Source: Actinobacteria bacterium 13_1_40CM_66_12
GTDB taxonomy: Bacteria; Chloroflexota; Dormibacteria; Dormibacterales; Dormibacteraceae
Length of the DNA: 9,513 nt
Reading direction: 5' to 3'
Assembly (NCBI GenBank): GCA_001917895.1
Contig: MNEW01000080.1
Location: 1 to 9,513, forward strand
This document shows positions 1 to 6,934 of the stretch, in pieces; position 1 is the stretch's first letter; every line of letters begins with the position of its first letter. Position numbers and translations under genes: made by a program. The notes beneath the pieces are model-generated. The model ran no database searches and was not told where the DNA came from. It saw nothing but the letters and a program-made list of their open reading frames with translations.

Positions 1-1
1 G

Positions 2-3000
2 AGCCGGACCGTCGTCTACAAGGGCTTGATGGCGGGCACCCGGCTCGCCGATTTCTACCTCGACCTCCGCGACGACTCCTGTGAGAGCCGCCTCGCGGTC
101 TTTCATCAGCGGTACTCGACCAACACCATGCCGGACTGGCGTCTCGCGCAGCCGTTCCGCCTGCTCGCGCACAACGGAGAGATCAACACAGTTACCGGCA
201 ACCGCTCCTGGATGCGGGCGCGCGAGGCTGAGCTCGAGCCCGAGCTTCGCGGCGTCATCTGGCCCGAAGGTTCGGACTCGGCTTCGCTGGACAACGCACT
301 CGAGCTCCTCGTTCGCCGCGGCTGGGAGGTTTCGGAGGCGTTGATGAGCCTCGTCCCCGACGCCTGGGAAGGACGCGGCGATCTCGCCGCGGCCGTGCGC
401 GACTTCTACCGCTACCAATCGATCCGCTTCGAACCCTGGGACGGCCCCGCGGCTCTCGCCTTCAGCGACGGAGTTGTGGTCGGCGCTTCGCTCGACCGCA
501 ACGGCCTGCGTCCGCTGCGCTGGCAGCGCAGTCGCGACGGGCTGGTTGCCGCGGCGTCGGAGGCGGGCGTCGTGACGATGGAGCCGGCAACGGTCGTCGA
601 GCGGGGCCGGTTGGGCCCCGGCCAGATGCTGCTCGTCGACACTCGCGACGGATCGGTGCTGAAGGACGCCGAAGCGAAAGAGCGCGCGGCTGCGCGCCAC
701 GACTACGGCTTGCTGGCCGACCGCGTCCTGGTCCCGGTCGAGCGCCGCCATCTCGACATCGAGGCGCCCGAGGACATCGCGGGCCAGCAGAAATTGCACG
801 GCTGGGGTTCCGAGGACGTGAAGATCGTGGTCGCCGCGATGGCCGAGACCGGGGCCGAGGCGGTGTTCTCGATGGGCGACGACATTCCCATCGCCGCGCT
901 CGGCCGCACGCCACGCCGCATGTACGGCTACCTGCGACAGCGTTTCGCGCAGGTCACGAACCCGGCGATCGACTCCTTACGCGAGAAGGCCGTGATGTCG
1001 CTTCGCGTGCTGATCGGAGCCCGCCGCGGCACGCTGGAGCCCGAGGGCGGCGCCGATCGCGAGCTGCGGCGCAGCCACCACCCGGCGATCCCCGGCACGC
1101 AGTCTCAGGGGCCCCCACGAACTCACGGCGAAGCCTCTGAGTTCGTGGGGTTTACATTGCTCGAGCTCGAGTCACCGGTGCTGGGAGCGGCCGAGCTCAC
1201 CAGGGTGCTCGAGGGCGCGACCGTGATCGACGCAACGTATGCGCGTGGCGAATCCCTGCGCGACGCGCTCCTGCGCATCTGCGCCGAGGCATCAAGGGCC
1301 GAGGGCATCGTCGCCATCAGCGACCGCTGCGCGAGCATCGAGCGTGCTGCCATCCCGATGGCGCTTGCGGTTGGTGCGGTCCACGAATCGCTCTTGAAGT
1401 CCGGCCGGCGCATGGCGAACGACCTGGTCGCGATCGCGGGCGACGTCGTCGACGTTCACGACGTCGCGTGCCTCATCACCATCGGCGCGAGCGCGGTCCA
1501 CCCATACCTCGCGCTCGCGACCGCCGCCGCGTCGTCCGATGGCGGCGAGACCCGTTATCGCAAAGCGCTGGATGCGGGCCTGCTCAAGGTCATGGCCAAG
1601 ATGGGAATCTCGTGCGTCGACAGCTACCGCGGCGCGCAGGTCCTCGAAGCGCTCGGACTCGGCGCGGAGGTCATGGAGCTTTGCTTTCCGACCGTGCCCT
1701 CCAACATCGGCGGCGTGGACCTGTCCGATATCCAGAAGATGGCGCCCCAGTCCGACGAGGTTCCGACGCTGGCAGACCACGGACGAGTTCGATTCCGCAA
1801 AGCTGGCGAGCATCATGCTTACAACCCACTCGCGGTCCGCGCGGCGCAGAAGGCCGCACGTGAAAACGATGCGGATGCGTATCACGAGTGGCGGCGGCTG
1901 TCGAGCATGGGCGAGCCGCAATCGCTACGCGAGCTGCTCCACATCAAAGATGCACAGCATCCTCTGCCGATCGAGGACGTCGAGCCTGCCACCGAGATCG
2001 TCACGCGATTCGTGAGCACCGCGATGTCTCTGGGCGCGCTGTCGCCTGAGGCGCATGAGGCGCTGGCGATCGCGATGAATCAGATCGGCGCGCGGTCCAA
2101 CTCCGGCGAAGGCGGCGAGGATCCTGCGACCTATGACGACAGCGACGGCGGCCGGCGCGACAATCGCGTCAAGCAGGTCGCGTCAGCGCGATTTGGCGTC
2201 ACCCCGCGCTACCTCAAGCGCGCGGACGAGCTCGAGATCAAAATCGCGCAGGGCTCTAAGCCGGGAGAGGGCGGCCAGCTGCCCGGGCTCAAGGTGACGA
2301 GCCTCATCGCGCGCTTGCGGCACGCGCAGCCCGGGATGCAGCTCATCTCGCCGCCGCCGCACCACGACATTTACTCGATCGAGGATCTCGCCCAGCTCAT
2401 CCACGACCTGAAGACGGTCAACCCGCACGCCCGCATCGGCGTCAAGCTCGTCTCCGAGGCCGGCGTCGGCACCATCGCGGCCGGGGTCGCAAAGGCGCGG
2501 GCTGATTACATCCTGGTCTCGGGCCACGACGGCGGCACCGGCGCCTCTCCGCTGTCGTCGATCAAGAACGCGGGCGTCCCGTGGGAGCTTGGTCTCGCCG
2601 AGACGCAGCAGGTCCTGGTGGCGAACCGGCTGCGCGAGCGCGTCAGCCTGCGCACGGACGGCGGGCTGCGAAGCGGGCGCGACATCGTGATCGCCGCGCT
2701 GCTCGGCGCCGAAGAGTTCGGCTTCGGGACCGGGGTTCTGGTCGCGCTCGGCTGCGACATGGCGCGGCAGTGTCACCTCAACACGTGCCCGACGGGCATC
2801 GCGACCCAGCGCGACGATCTGCGCGCCAAGTTCGAAGGCCGGCCCGAGCACGTGATCAACCACCTGTTCCACATCGCCGGTGAGACGCGCGAGCACCTCG
2901 CGGCGCTTGGACTCGCGACGCTGGACGAAGCCGTGGGCAGGGTCGACCTGCTCGAGCCGGTCGCCACCGCGGCCCTCGACCTCTCATTCATCTTGCAAGC

Positions 3001-3769
3001 CCCCGCCGAAGATGCGTCGCTGCCCCGGCGCCGGTTGTGGGCGCGAAACGGCGAGGCGCCCCCGGCACCGCCGCCGAGCGGGATCATCGACAACTCGAAG
3101 CGCACAGTTGGCGCGGCCTTCGCTCCCGGTGAGTCGCGCCACTACCGCGGCAGCGCGGGACAGAGCTTCGGCGCGTTCATCGACGATGGCATTGAGCTGA
3201 CCCTCGAAGGCGAGGCCCAGGACTACGTGGGCAAGGGCATGGGCGGCGGCGTGATCGTGATCCGGCCGTTCGCGGATGACGCGTCAGCCGACCCGGTGCT
3301 TGCCGGCAACACCATCTGCTACGGCGCCACCGGCGGCCGGCTCTTCGTGGCCGGTCGGGTCGGCGAGCGGTTCTGCGTGCGCAACTCAGGCGCGATGGCG
3401 GTGGTCGAAGGCGCGGGCGATCATTTCTGCGAGTACATGACCGGCGGCGTCGCCGTCGCGCTGGGTCCGGTGGGATGGAACGCGGGCGCAGGTATGACCG
3501 GCGGCGTCGCCTACCTCACCGAGTGGAGCCAGCTCAACGCCGACAGCGTGGTCGCGCGAGAGGTCCCCGCCGAGGACGAGGCCGAGCTGCGCACGCTGGT
3601 CGAGGAGCACGCTCGCAGAACCGGCAGCCCGCGTGCCGCGGCGCTGTTGGCGGATTGGCCGTCCGCCATCGCTAAATTCCGTCAGGTGCTTCCGGTGGCA
3701 ACGCTGCAAGCGCAGGCTGAACAGACGGCCGCCGCGTCGCAAGAGAGCGCTCCCAAAACAGCCGCCTGA
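2..3769 (+). CDS. gltB: Glutamate synthase large subunit (GOGAT alpha chain), 5'-truncated by the window edge
   Basis: Makes glutamate from 2-oxoglutarate and glutamine with the small subunit GltD: glutamine is hydrolysed and ammonia is channelled to an FMN/iron-sulfur synthase site. The frame is open from base 2 (reads SRTVVYKGLM), so the ATG at 26 is internal and the true start, with the Cys nucleophile of the amidotransferase, lies to the left. About 1255 residues are visible against roughly 1500 usual. Visible landmarks (visible numbering): class II amidotransferase with HNGE at 57 and DRNGLRPLR at about 165; central domain with MGDD and VTNP; FMN domain from MSLGALSPEAHEAL at 675; 3Fe-4S ligands C918, C924, C929 in the C-x5-C-x4-C motif; C-terminal GxGxG beta-helix at about 1034-1180 (GKGMGGG, GATGG, YMTGG). 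The oddity is about 30 extra residues near 354-386, in the linker before the central domain. No gltD follows downstream. Confidence 0.97.
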   Translation, partial: SRTVVYKGLMAGTRLADFYLDLRDDSCESRLAVFHQRYSTNTMPDWRLAQPFRLLAHNGEINTVTGNRSWMRAREAELEPELRGVIWPEGSDSASLDNALELLVRRGWEVSEALMSLVPDAWEGRGDLAAAVRDFYRYQSIRFEPWDGPAALAFSDGVVVGASLDRNGLRPLRWQRSRDGLVAAASEAGVVTMEPATVVERGRLGPGQMLLVDTRDGSVLKDAEAKERAAARHDYGLLADRVLVPVERRHLDIEAPEDIAGQQKLHGWGSEDVKIVVAAMAETGAEAVFSMGDDIPIAALGRTPRRMYGYLRQRFAQVTNPAIDSLREKAVMSLRVLIGARRGTLEPEGGADRELRRSHHPAIPGTQSQGPPRTHGEASEFVGFTLLELESPVLGAAELTRVLEGATVIDATYARGESLRDALLRICAEASRAEGIVAISDRCASIERAAIPMALAVGAVHESLLKSGRRMANDLVAIAGDVVDVHDVACLITIGASAVHPYLALATAAASSDGGETRYRKALDAGLLKVMAKMGISCVDSYRGAQVLEALGLGAEVMELCFPTVPSNIGGVDLSDIQKMAPQSDEVPTLADHGRVRFRKAGEHHAYNPLAVRAAQKAARENDADAYHEWRRLSSMGEPQSLRELLHIKDAQHPLPIEDVEPATEIVTRFVSTAMSLGALSPEAHEALAIAMNQIGARSNSGEGGEDPATYDDSDGGRRDNRVKQVASARFGVTPRYLKRADELEIKIAQGSKPGEGGQLPGLKVTSLIARLRHAQPGMQLISPPPHHDIYSIEDLAQLIHDLKTVNPHARIGVKLVSEAGVGTIAAGVAKARADYILVSGHDGGTGASPLSSIKNAGVPWELGLAETQQVLVANRLRERVSLRTDGGLRSGRDIVIAALLGAEEFGFGTGVLVALGCDMARQCHLNTCPTGIATQRDDLRAKFEGRPEHVINHLFHIAGETREHLAALGLATLDEAVGRVDLLEPVATAALDLSFILQAPAEDASLPRRRLWARNGEAPPAPPPSGIIDNSKRTVGAAFAPGESRHYRGSAGQSFGAFIDDGIELTLEGEAQDYVGKGMGGGVIVIRPFADDASADPVLAGNTICYGATGGRLFVAGRVGERFCVRNSGAMAVVEGAGDHFCEYMTGGVAVALGPVGWNAGAGMTGGVAYLTEWSQLNADSVVAREVPAEDEAELRTLVEEHARRTGSPRAAALLADWPSAIAKFRQVLPVATLQAQAEQTAAASQESAPKTAA
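1113..1150. repeat. Perfect 13-bp inverted repeat inside gltB
   Basis: Left arm CCCCACGAACTCA (1113-1125) and right arm TGAGTTCGTGGGG (1138-1150) are exact reverse complements around a 12-nt spacer. The spacer itself holds GGC-GAA-GCC, which can form a small inner hairpin. The repeat sits in frame inside the gltB reading frame, in a segment (about 1061-1156) coding residues that do not resemble the usual GltB linker. It could be a small palindromic element carried as coding sequence. No second copy is visible in this window. Confidence 0.85.
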
Positions 3770-3773
3770 GCAC

Positions 3774-3779
3774 TAACCT
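3774..3779 (+). promoter_or_regulatory. Possible -10 element for a leaderless transcript
   Basis: TAACCT (a TANNNT-type hexamer) lies 7 nt upstream of the ATG at 3787, and no Shine-Dalgarno is present between gltB and this start. That spacing would place the transcription start at or next to the ATG, as in leaderless genes of high-GC bacteria. There is no convincing -35 sequence, and the gene could equally be read through from gltB. Confidence 0.25.
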
Positions 3780-3786
3780 TCCGCCC

Positions 3787-4458
3787 ATGACGGATGTGCG
3801 CGGCATCCTCGTATCTGAGCGCAAAGTTGAGCGTGACTTCGTTGCGGGTGAACGCCCGAATCCCAAGGGGTGGTCGGTGGCGCTGACGATGTTCCACTTT
3901 GTCAAGTGGCGAGAGCGCCAATACGCTGCGCTCTCTGCCCTTCGCGATGGACGCCCGTATACACCGCCCCCGAAGGATGTTGACGAGTTCAACGATGGCG
4001 AGCTTGCGAGTGGAGCGCAGGTTCCGCTCGCCGACTCTGTCGACAGAGCGGATTCACTCCTTGTGTCCCTTGTCGATGTTTATTCAGGCGTGGGCGATAG
4101 GCCTTTCGCGTGGTATCGATGGAACACAACGACCGAAGCGATACTCGCCAGCTCCTACATCCATCCGCATACGCACATCGTTGAATACCTCAAAGAGAAC
4201 GATGACCTGCCCGGGGCGGTTCGACTCCTTGACACCACCGTCTCAGTGCTGCGGGACGCGTCAGCACCTTTGGGGATTCTGGGAGTTGAGGTCTACAACC
4301 TGGGATGCTTGCGCGTTGCGGAAGGACGCCACGACGACGCATTGAGCTTGATCGAAGAGTCAGTGGGCATGCGGCCAAACCTGAAGGACTTCGCTCCTAC
4401 GGATCCCGACTTGACCGCCCTATACGACGACGAACGTTTCCGCGCGATCCTGCGCTAG
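3787..4458 (+). CDS. DinB-like protein with C-terminal TPR end-of-group motif
   Basis: 223 residues, soluble, with no signal peptide or membrane segment. The N-terminal 140 residues look like a DinB/DfsB-type four-helix domain: an NPKGWS start of helix, then MFHFVKWRERQ with H37, and later SSYIHPHTHIVEYL with H126, H128 and H130. H37 with H126/H130 could be the three-histidine metal site of the DinB superfamily. The C-terminus reads YNLGCLRVAEGRHDDAL, then DPDLTALYDDERFRAIL, the usual ending of TPR end-of-group motifs (residues 170-222). Function is unknown; DinB-superfamily members include thiol-dependent transferases and detoxification proteins. It begins 17 bp after gltB with no clear Shine-Dalgarno. 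The stop overlaps the stop of the convergent regulator. Third positions are visibly richer in A/T than in neighbours: two rows, 4021-4140, count 34/60 GC each against 39/60 in gltB row 3421-3480. This may indicate transfer. The domain assignment is pattern recognition, not a search result. Confidence 0.7.
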   Translation: MTDVRGILVSERKVERDFVAGERPNPKGWSVALTMFHFVKWRERQYAALSALRDGRPYTPPPKDVDEFNDGELASGAQVPLADSVDRADSLLVSLVDVYSGVGDRPFAWYRWNTTTEAILASSYIHPHTHIVEYLKENDDLPGAVRLLDTTVSVLRDASAPLGILGVEVYNLGCLRVAEGRHDDALSLIEESVGMRPNLKDFAPTDPDLTALYDDERFRAILR

Positions 4459-4943
4459 GCCGACAGCTCTCCGGCCGGCGCCATTCCTCCGCCGATTCCC
4501 TGTCGCGCTTCCACGTCCCTCGCGGTCAGCTGGGCGCCGCACGTCTCGCAAATGCGGTGGTCGCTGACAGCGCCACCACACTTCTTGTGCACGAGGAGGA
4601 CCGGCGCCCTCCCCGGGTAGACATGGCGGTCTCCCCACTGGAGCAGCGAAACGATCACCGGCCACAGGTCGATGCCTTTCTCTGTCAGGCGGTACTCGTA
4701 GCGAGCGGGGTGCTCCTGGTAGGCGACCTTGCGGAAGATGCCTTCCTCCACCAGCAGGTTGAGGCGGTTCGCCAGCACGTTGCGGGCAGCGCCGGTCCTG
4801 CGCTGGAAGTGCTCGAAACGCCGGGCGCCCATGAACGCATCGCGGACGATGAGCAGCGTCCAGCGTTCGCCGATGACCTCCAGCGAGCCGGCCACCGAAC
4901 AGATCTGTGAGTCGTAGGTTCGACCGAGCACCAAAGCGAGCAT
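4455..4943 (-). CDS. HxlR-family winged-helix transcriptional regulator
   Basis: A DNA-binding regulator of the HxlR (MarR-like, DUF24) family. With the ATG at 4943 it has 162 residues. Near the start it reads YDSQICSVAGSLEVIGERW, then LLIVRDAFMGARRFEHFQ, ARNVLANRLNLLVEEGI, YEYRLTEKGIDLWPV and WGDRHVYPG: the canonical helix-turn-helix and wing of the family. C15 falls where redox- or electrophile-sensing HxlR proteins often carry a conserved cysteine. A C-terminal extension has C122, C132 and C135 (C-x9-C-x2-C, ICETCGAQL), possibly a metal site. An in-frame TTG at 4967 would add eight residues, but it lies inside the inverted repeat at 4953-4969, so the ATG is preferred; neither has a good Shine-Dalgarno. 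It is divergent from the MFS gene, the usual position for a local repressor. The stop codon overlaps that of the convergent DinB-like gene. Confidence 0.9.
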   Translation of the reverse strand: MLALVLGRTYDSQICSVAGSLEVIGERWTLLIVRDAFMGARRFEHFQRRTGAARNVLANRLNLLVEEGIFRKVAYQEHPARYEYRLTEKGIDLWPVIVSLLQWGDRHVYPGRAPVLLVHKKCGGAVSDHRICETCGAQLTARDVEARQGIGGGMAPAGELSA

Positions 4944-4952
4944 ACGGCATTG

Positions 4953-4969
4953 AGTTGCATCACGCAACT
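4953..4969. promoter_or_regulatory. Candidate HxlR operator (inverted repeat)
   Basis: AGTTGC-ATCAC-GCAACT is a perfect 6-bp inverted repeat with a 5-nt spacer in the short divergent spacer between the HxlR gene and the MFS gene. It overlaps the likely -35 region of the MFS promoter and lies just upstream of the regulator's ATG, so one dimer could control both directions. A further half-site, GCAAC, occurs at 4996-5000. The symmetry is seen directly; the role as operator is inference from position and from the dimeric binding mode of the family. Confidence 0.6.
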
Positions 4970-4983
4970 GTTTCTGCTAGGGT
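4955..4983 (+). promoter_or_regulatory. Putative promoter of the MFS-thioesterase-GNAT unit
   Basis: TTGCAT (4955-4960) and TAGGGT (4978-4983) are separated by exactly 17 nt and lie about 40 nt before the MFS start. Each matches the sigma-70 consensus only partly (TTG of the -35; T-A and final T of the -10), which is common in high-GC genomes. The inverted repeat covers the -35, as expected for repression by the neighbouring HxlR protein. Confidence 0.4.
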
Positions 4984-5007
4984 GCGTAGCGTCAAGCAAC
5001 GGGCTCT

Positions 5008-5013
5008 AGGAGG
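5008..5013 (+). promoter_or_regulatory. Strong Shine-Dalgarno of the MFS gene
   Basis: AGGAGG, a full match to the anti-Shine-Dalgarno core, lies 9 nt before the ATG at 5023 and fixes that start. It is the only strong ribosome site in the + strand unit; the two following genes rely on close spacing or overlap. Confidence 0.85.
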
Positions 5014-5022
5014 CCACCGCCG

Positions 5023-6423
5023 ATGCCGCACCGCTACCGGGTCCTGGTCGTCGTCTCAGTGGCCACGTTCGTGGCGAGCATGGACCTGTTCATCGTCAAC
5101 ATCGCCTTCCCGAGCATCGAGCGAGACTTCGCAGGCACAAGCGATGCCACCCTCTCGTGGGTCCTGAGCGCATACGCGATCGTGACCGCCGCGCTCCTCA
5201 TTCCGGCCGGCCGCCTGGCCGACCTGCTCGGTCGCAAGCGCCTTTTCATGGGCGGGCTGGTCACATTCGTCGTTGCCTCTGCCCTTTGCGCAGCTGCGCC
5301 CGGCGCGGGATGGCTGATAGGCGCGCGTGTGGTCCAGGCCGCCGGCGGGGCCGTGCTCATGCCGACGTCGCTCGCGCTGCTCCTGGCCGAGTTTTCGGGC
5401 CGCCAGCGTGCGGTCGCGGTGGCCATCTGGTCCGCGACCGGCGCTGTCGCCGCCGGGGCCGGACCGCCAATCGGCGGACTTCTCGTCCAGGCCAGCTGGC
5501 GTTGGGTCTTCCTGGTCAACCTGCCGATCGGGCTGATCACGGCAGTCATTGCGGCCCGCATCTTGAGCGAGTCTCGCGATCCGGAAGGCAAGCGGTTCCC
5601 CGACCTCGCGGGCGCGGTGATGCTGGTGTTGGCGTCGAGTGCGCTGATGCTCGCGATCGTCCAGGGCCAGTCGTGGGGTTGGACGAGCCCTCGCATCACG
5701 ACCCTGTTCGCGGGTTCGGTGGTGCTGGCAGCCGGATTCCTCTACTGGTCGTCGCGTCATCCCGCGCCCGTGCTCGAGCTTGGCTTGTTTCGTGCCCGCG
5801 CATTCAGCGCGGCCAACATCTCGGGGACGCTGTTCTTCGCCGCATTCGGCGCCATGCTGCTCGCCAGCGTGCTGTTCCTCACGCGCGTGTGGCATGAGGA
5901 CATCCTCACGGCCGGACTGCAGATAGCACCGGGACCAATTGCGGCGGCAGCGTTCGCGGTCCCAGGAAGCTTGCTGTCGCGGCGTTTCGGCGAGCGCACC
6001 ATCGCCGCCATCGGCTCGGTCCTGTTTGCGGTCGCCGGCCTGTGGTGGCTGAGGACGGTTGGATTGCAGCCGCACTACGCATCGGAGTTTCTTCCCGGCT
6101 GGCTCATTGGCGGAGCCGGGGTCGGGTTCGTGATCCCGACGCTGGCCAGCGCTGCTGCGGCCGCACTGCCCGCGGCGCGTTTTGCGACCGGCAGCGCCGT
6201 CTACGGCATGACGCGGCAGTTCGGGATCGCCCTCGGCATCGCGATTCTCATCGCGGTCCTGGGCACGCCTCGCGGGGCTCAGGTCCTCCCGGCGTTTCGC
6301 ACCGGCTGGGAGGTCACCGTGGGACTCGCCTTCGCCAGCGCGATCGCGGCCCTTGCGATCGGGCGAATCCGAATTGCACCTGCGCAGGCCGAAGTCGTTC
6401 CCGAGCTGAAGCAGGCTGTGTGA
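5023..6423 (+). CDS. MFS drug-efflux transporter, DHA2 (EmrB/QacA-like) type
   Basis: A 466-residue polytopic membrane protein, the usual size of 14-helix DHA2 proton antiporters that export drugs or metabolites. Evidence: first helix with MDLFIVNIAFPSIERDF (D21, N26, P30), matching the LDxTIVNVALP signature of the family; motif A GRLADLLGRKR at residues 63-73; motif B-like R102-x2-Q105 followed by GG at 108-109; motif C-like GAGPPIGG at 145-152; hydrophobic helices throughout and a short cytoplasmic tail. The substrate cannot be read from the sequence. It is the first gene of a three-gene unit and is followed after 4 bp by the thioesterase. The divergent HxlR gene and the inverted repeat over its promoter suggest repression relieved by an inducing compound. 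The start is set by the AGGAGG at 5008. Confidence 0.93.
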   Translation: MPHRYRVLVVVSVATFVASMDLFIVNIAFPSIERDFAGTSDATLSWVLSAYAIVTAALLIPAGRLADLLGRKRLFMGGLVTFVVASALCAAAPGAGWLIGARVVQAAGGAVLMPTSLALLLAEFSGRQRAVAVAIWSATGAVAAGAGPPIGGLLVQASWRWVFLVNLPIGLITAVIAARILSESRDPEGKRFPDLAGAVMLVLASSALMLAIVQGQSWGWTSPRITTLFAGSVVLAAGFLYWSSRHPAPVLELGLFRARAFSAANISGTLFFAAFGAMLLASVLFLTRVWHEDILTAGLQIAPGPIAAAAFAVPGSLLSRRFGERTIAAIGSVLFAVAGLWWLRTVGLQPHYASEFLPGWLIGGAGVGFVIPTLASAAAAALPAARFATGSAVYGMTRQFGIALGIAILIAVLGTPRGAQVLPAFRTGWEVTVGLAFASAIAALAIGRIRIAPAQAEVVPELKQAV

Positions 6424-6427
6424 TTCG

Positions 6428-6934
6428 ATGATGGAGATGAACACGAAAGCACGGACTCGAACGATCACATGGGACGACCCGATGACAGCCCCGACGCAGG
6501 GTGCTGGCCTGAGCGGCCTCGAGTTCATCAGGGCGATCTTCGACGGCAAGCTCCCCAGCCCGCCCATCACGGCGACGATGGGATTCACGGGGGGCACAGT
6601 CGAGGAGGGCAAAGTGACCTTCGTGGGCGAACCCGGCGAGCACCTCTACAACCCGATCGGCGTGGTGCACGGAGGCTTCGCGATGACGCTGCTCGACTCC
6701 GCCATGGGCTGCGCGGTGCATACGACGCTGGGCGTGGGCGAGGCGTACACGACGCTGGAGGCGAAGGTCAACTTCGTGCGCCCGATCACGCTGGAGACGG
6801 GACCGGTTCGCTGCGAAGGCACGGTCATCCATCGCGGCGGCACGATCGCGACCGCCGAAGGCCGAGTCATCGCCGAGCGGACAGACAAGCTCCTCGCGCA
6901 CGGGACGACGACGTGCCTGGTGCTGAAGAGATGA
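6428..6934 (+). CDS. PaaI-family hotdog thioesterase
   Basis: A 168-residue single-domain hotdog protein, probably cytosolic, that hydrolyses an acyl- or aryl-CoA thioester. The signature NPIGVVHGGFAMTLLDSAMG spans residues 75-94, with H81-G82-G83 and D90. It is followed by TLEAKVNFVRPI and the strand pattern of the PaaI/YdiI class (the family ending GRVIAER then GTTTCLVL). The N-terminal 25 residues (TWDDPMTAPT) are an extension before the fold. ATG codons at 6428, 6431 and 6437 are all possible starts; none has a good Shine-Dalgarno, and translation is probably coupled to the MFS gene, whose stop is 4 bp upstream. The ATGA overlap with the next gene supports one operon. The substrate is unknown; it may release CoA from an exported or degraded aromatic acid. 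Confidence 0.9.
   Translation: MMEMNTKARTRTITWDDPMTAPTQGAGLSGLEFIRAIFDGKLPSPPITATMGFTGGTVEEGKVTFVGEPGEHLYNPIGVVHGGFAMTLLDSAMGCAVHTTLGVGEAYTTLEAKVNFVRPITLETGPVRCEGTVIHRGGTIATAEGRVIAERTDKLLAHGTTTCLVLKR

Noticed and set aside
1113..1158. The gltB hairpin as an intrinsic terminator (stem followed by TTTACATT)
   Set aside because: It lies within an intact reading frame that continues for 870 codons with all expected GltB motifs, and the T tract is only three bases before interruption.
2183..2896. 237-codon minus strand frame inside gltB
   Set aside because: Opposite the FMN/iron-sulfur region of gltB, composition typical of an antisense shadow, no motif.
3770..3786. Missing gltD as a sign of a broken glutamate synthase operon
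   Set aside because: gltD can precede gltB or lie elsewhere, and the left flank is outside the window, so absence downstream says little.
4305..4910. 201-codon + strand frame across the end of the DinB-like gene and the HxlR gene
   Set aside because: No domain resemblance; fully explained by the two recognised genes on opposite strands.
5056..6612. 518-codon open frame on the minus strand opposite the MFS transporter
   Set aside because: It is rich in Arg, Gly and Asp with no recognisable domain, lies exactly opposite a gene with clear MFS motifs, and is the usual antisense shadow in high-GC DNA.
6469..6930. Long N-terminal extension of the GNAT gene
   Set aside because: The upstream in-frame sequence is low-complexity shadow of the thioesterase; the ATGA overlap at 6931 and the GNAT fold define the real start.
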